Program-made: the position numbers and the translations under genes
Source of the DNA: Adineta steineri
Taxonomy: Eukaryota; Rotifera; Eurotatoria; Adinetida; Adinetidae
DNA: 64,000 nt
Direction: 5' to 3'
NCBI GenBank assembly: GCA_905250115.1
Contig: CAJNOI010000084.1
Span: forward strand, 172,870-236,869
The notes under the pieces: generated by a model
Database searches by the model: none
Seen by the model: the letters and a program-made list of their open reading frames with translations, nothing else
Told to the model about the DNA's origin: nothing
In this document: positions 60,195-64,000 of the stretch, piece after piece
How positions within the stretch are numbered: position 1 is the stretch's first letter
Layout: every line of letters starts with the position of its first letter

Positions 60195-63100
60195 TCAAGC
60201 ATAATGATTATTTATCTCCATTTTAGCCTTTTGTATTTTATCATATAGAAATTCTGGTTGTGAACGTATAACTATTTGAGAAGTACGGCCTGGTTGTATT
60301 CGTTCTTTATTTAATAAATTACTTCCATTAGTATCGGTAAATGTAGGATTGATTGCAGTTGATGCTCCTGTTGAATCATTAGTTGATTGTGTTGAAGTAA
60401 AACGAAACTTAACAGGACGTGCTAAACTACTAATATTTCTTGTACCTGAATCGCTAGTTGTCGAAAGAGCTGTATGAGCAGATATTGAATGAGGACGTTG
60501 ATGAAAACCACGTTGAATAAAAAATGTTTGCCATAATTCTCGTTTCGGTTTCGATAAATAAACATGAAAAATAAATATAAGAAAACCTTGAAGAGAATTG
60601 CTTATACAAAAAATTAATTGATGAATAAATGATGATCGAATAAGTACTAATATACCAAATGCCCATGTACAACCTAAATAAAAAATAAATATATGTATCT
60701 ATATTATAGATTTATTTAAATAATTTACCAATTGAAACAAAACAACAAAGAGCTGCGCCCACTTGTAATTTCGATCGATTATTTTGTTGTGTAGGAATTG
60801 TCGGATCACTTTGAAAAAGACTTTGTAATATAAATAAAAAGAGAATAAAATTACAGAAAACAATAAGAGATATTGGTGCAAGAAAAGTAGTATAAAGAAG
60901 TATTTCATTATTAATCCAACATCGTGTTTCTCCTGTATAACCACCATTTGTACCAATTGATATAACAAGAATAGGAAATATTAATGGTAAAATCCATCCA
61001 ATAACATTAACTTTAATCAAAAAATGTGAGATATGTGTATTAAATATCCGAACAAAGTACATATATTGAATAGAAGCCATAATTAACATCCACATAAATG
61101 ATGTTGTTATAAAATAATGAAATAAAAATCCTAATATATTACAATAACTAATTTTTTTTGTTGCTAATTCATGTGGTTTAATAAGACTAAATGGTATATA
61201 AAGACAATTAACAAATAATATTGATAAGCAAAGCATAAATAAAGAAGAATGTAAATGATTTTTCTGTAAACATCTAAAATAAAAATCAATTTAAAATAAC
61301 ATAGAAATATACAATTAATTCTTACCGAAAAAGTATATAAGTAATTAATGTTATAACAAGACCAAATATTGATAGACCAATACCGATATATGTTACAGTT
61401 GTCAGTATAAACGATTCGACATATGATAAAGGTTCTAGAGTTTGTTCAGATTCAGGAAGCTATATAAAGAAAAATTTGTATGAGATAGTGGCGGATTTAG
61501 GATTTTGGAAGGGAGGGGCGACACTTGGGTAGAGAAGGGCGATACCTAAGGAAGGGGAGGGAGGCGATTTTGGCTAAAAACTATTTTCTGAGTCCAATCG
61601 AAGTAGTGTGAACCTATTTTTTCGTTCATTTTTGCCCACCTCTAAATCCGCCACTGGTATGAGATGAAAGATGACAGGCGAAATAATCACTGAATTATAT
61701 AGCGATTCTCATTTCTTTAGCGGACGTCTTTTTATATATTATTTAGATGTCTTAAATTATTAATTTTATGATTTATCTACTTTTTTTTAACATACCATAA
61801 GTAATGCAAAATGAGTAAGATGATTACAATAACACTGAGCATAATCATTTTTATACCCTGCGAAATGACATCCATTATCTTCTATCCATGAACCATTATT
61901 TTTATCAAATGACCAATAAACACATGATATATTACGTGTTTGAATATCCTATTAAAATTTAATAAAATGATCTATATTCAACAAGATGATTTCTTACTTT
62001 TGGCACACGTATTTGAAATCGTACAAAATCTTCATCGATTTTAATCGTTGTCCAATTAGCTATTTGATATGATATGGGTGTTCCAAGTAATCGATTATTA
62101 TTTATCTGTGTAGTTTTATTCGTTTGTAGAAATAGATTAAAATTCGAAAATATGGTTTCAATAATACAATAATTATTAGTTAATTCTCGTAATGCTCGTA
62201 TATTAAGTTCAATAATACTATCTGGATGATGCTTATCTTGAAATAAAAAAAGAATAAATATATTGTTTTTTTCTCTTCAATAAAATATACCAGATTTTAT
62301 CGTAAACCATTTACTATCATCTTGTTGAGCAAAATTTACATTAACTAATGATGTCATCATATTTTCATATTTAAATGAAGTACTTTGTTCATTATTTATT
62401 TCAATTTTAACTGGAAATAAATCAATAAAATGAAGTAATCTATATGGAAAGATAGAATCATTTGATAGAAATAAATCAAAAATTCTTACTTATTTGTTAC
62501 TACTTTTAATGAATTATCTTCAACTTCAATTTGTCCTGTAATATTAACAAGATGATCGACAATATTTAATACATGATTTGCTTGTTCAGTTGTAAATGAA
62601 GGTAAAGCAAGTAATCCTTCAAGTGCTGCAGTCATTGATGCCATAGCATCTAGATTAGGTTCAATAGAACCTTCAAAATTTGAAAATAAATTTTTTAATA
62701 AATCATTTTCTTCTGTTTCAGTTTCATTAAATCCCATTATTGTTGCAAAATATTCAAATCGCGTTGAATTAATTGGTTTTAAATCTAATAATTAAACATA
62801 TATATATATATATTCTATATATCAAAAAAGGATGATTAACCATTGATTTGACATATAGCACCTAATGTTGCTTTAACACATGGAATATCATTTAATCTTC
62901 CTATGTCTTCACTTGAACCATTTTTACGTGGACGTGCAATAATCTCAACACATTGTTCACCTAATTGAAATTGATTTACTCGATGATTATTTGGTTCACC
63001 TTCATTCCATACTGTAACTTTCTAATTTTTTTGTAGGTTACACTTATTTTAAATAAAAAAAAACAAATAATTAACCTTTTGCCCATCTGATCCAATATAA

Positions 63101-64000
63101 CAAAGAAGACTGGCATTTGCAAAAGATGTTTCAGAATATTCATCTCCACACTATATGGAAAAAGAATGACAAACAATAGTAGATGAATATTTTTCTTTTT
63201 AACCATTGAAGTACCACTTTTTTAAAATTCCGAATAACTTACGAATGCAGAGCGATGACGAAGTGTGGCTTTCACTATTACATGAAAGAGACTTTCACGC
63301 ACATATTTATATAAGATTAAAAACCCTACTGAGTTAGTTTTTGGCTCCCATCTGTATACCTCCGAGGAAATGATTAAAATATTTTTTTAAAGTGTCGATA
63401 ATATCCACTGCTCATACGAACTATCAAGTTCTAAAGAGATTTCGTCTATAGGTTGAATCATGGATCTCAAGGGGTTAAACATATATATAAAAGAAAAAGA
63501 CAATTGATATTACTCTTTTTGAAATATTTAGCAAACTAATCATTTGTACCGAGAGAAACGTTGATGAATATGAGAATATAATCCTATTTGAACCTACATC
63601 TGTTTCACTTTGTGCCCATGTTACATTATTAGACCATATCCATTTCGATGATGATAGACTATCTTCATCCATCTGTCGTTTTAATCCAATATAAAATCCT
63701 CGTGTTTCTGGACATTGACCTTTACATGTTGTATTAACTGAAAAGAAATTTTAATTAATATTCGTAAGAATAAAGTCAAGTTCTTTTTACACATATTCAT
63801 TTGTTTAAGTCGTTCAAGTAAACGCATATTATCAATAATAGCTAATTCAAGTCCATGTTTTCGACATAATTGTTCAGCTTGTTCATATCGTAAAACTTCT
63901 GTGATTCTTATATAACACACACGTTCAAATTTTTGTACAAATTTTAATGTTCGTAATGGCCATGGTGGATACAATGGATTAACACAAGCCGATTGTTCTA
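60195..64000 (-). CDS. Adhesion G-protein-coupled receptor with C-type lectin domain, partial (5' end missing)
   Basis: Eleven exons are visible (64000-63791, 63737-63598, 63150-63076, 63021-62841, 62784-62490, 62439-62291, 62236-61999, 61948-61796, 61459-61326, 61273-60728, 60673-60195), about 865 codons in frame; the N-terminus lies beyond the right edge. Order: a C-type lectin domain (FERVCYIRI, GFYIGLKR, WNEGEPNN, GEQCVEI, NDIPC), which normally binds sugar; a GAIN-like region; a complete GPS motif (CVYWSFDKNNGSWIEDNGC ... CYCNHLTHFALL) with HLT for self-cleavage between Leu and Thr; seven membrane helices of the adhesion/secretin type; and a Ser/Thr-rich cytoplasmic tail ending NNHYA. 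It should act as a surface receptor cut into two associated parts. The intron between 61795 and 61460 carries a MITE. Ligand and G-protein are unknown. Confidence 0.9.
61486..61656. mobile_element. hAT-like MITE in a GPCR intron
   Basis: The 171-bp element is bounded by perfect 8-bp direct repeats GTATGAGA (61478-61485 and 61657-61664). It starts TAGTGGCGGATTTAG and ends CTAAATCCGCCACTG, giving 14-bp perfect terminal inverted repeats plus a likely C-to-T change in the first base. CAGTGGCGG-type ends with 8-bp duplications are the hallmark of hAT transposons. The interior is G-rich (GGGAGGGGCGACACTTGGG) and non-coding. Confidence 0.85.

Overview
The window is a stretch of animal nuclear DNA. 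It is very AT-rich, and its genes are split by many short introns (mostly about 45-65 bp) with plain GT...AG borders. The protein families are metazoan: receptor tyrosine phosphatase, adhesion GPCR, inward-rectifier K+ channel, KANK, Tudor proteins and a CPVL-type carboxypeptidase. Compact introns, AT richness, a divergent F-box protein of a kind common in rotifers, and a C-type-lectin adhesion GPCR suggest a rotifer, probably a bdelloid. That placement is an inference from style, not from a marker gene. Nothing looks bacterial or viral. Exon joins were worked out by hand. In every multi-exon model the summed coding length keeps frame from start to stop.

Layout. 1-2.3 kb: a PUSL1-like pseudouridine synthase (minus, runs off the left edge) and a CPVL-like serine carboxypeptidase (plus) are divergent, with 79 bp between start codons. 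2.6-9.2 kb: a receptor tyrosine phosphatase of the PTPRA/PTPRE type (minus), with an intact D1 and a dead D2. 11.9-25.7 kb: three paralogous Tudor-domain genes in tandem (all minus), with a tiny secreted-peptide gene (16961-17284, minus) between the first two and two non-autonomous inverted-repeat elements between the last two. 25.8-34.1 kb: a gene-poor stretch with one doubtful signal-peptide exon. 34.1-44.9 kb: a KANK homologue (plus) with two candidate first exons, a long array of RDV-type repeats and C-terminal ankyrin repeats. 45.4 kb: a MITE carrying a minisatellite. 46.2-48.9 kb: an F-box protein (minus). 53.5-57.2 kb: an inward-rectifier K+ channel (plus). 58.9-59.4 kb: an IFI27/ISG12-like reading frame broken by one TGA. 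60.2-64 kb: a C-type-lectin adhesion GPCR (minus, runs off the right edge) with a hAT-like MITE in an intron.

The genes do not form an operon or a single pathway. The Tudor cluster is the one functional grouping: Tudor domains usually read dimethyl-arginine on Piwi/Argonaute partners in small-RNA silencing of transposons. It sits in a region that also holds four or more short mobile-element relics. The strongest candidates for something undescribed are the Tudor cluster, the small secreted peptide, the RDV repeat array in KANK, and the four mapped non-autonomous elements.
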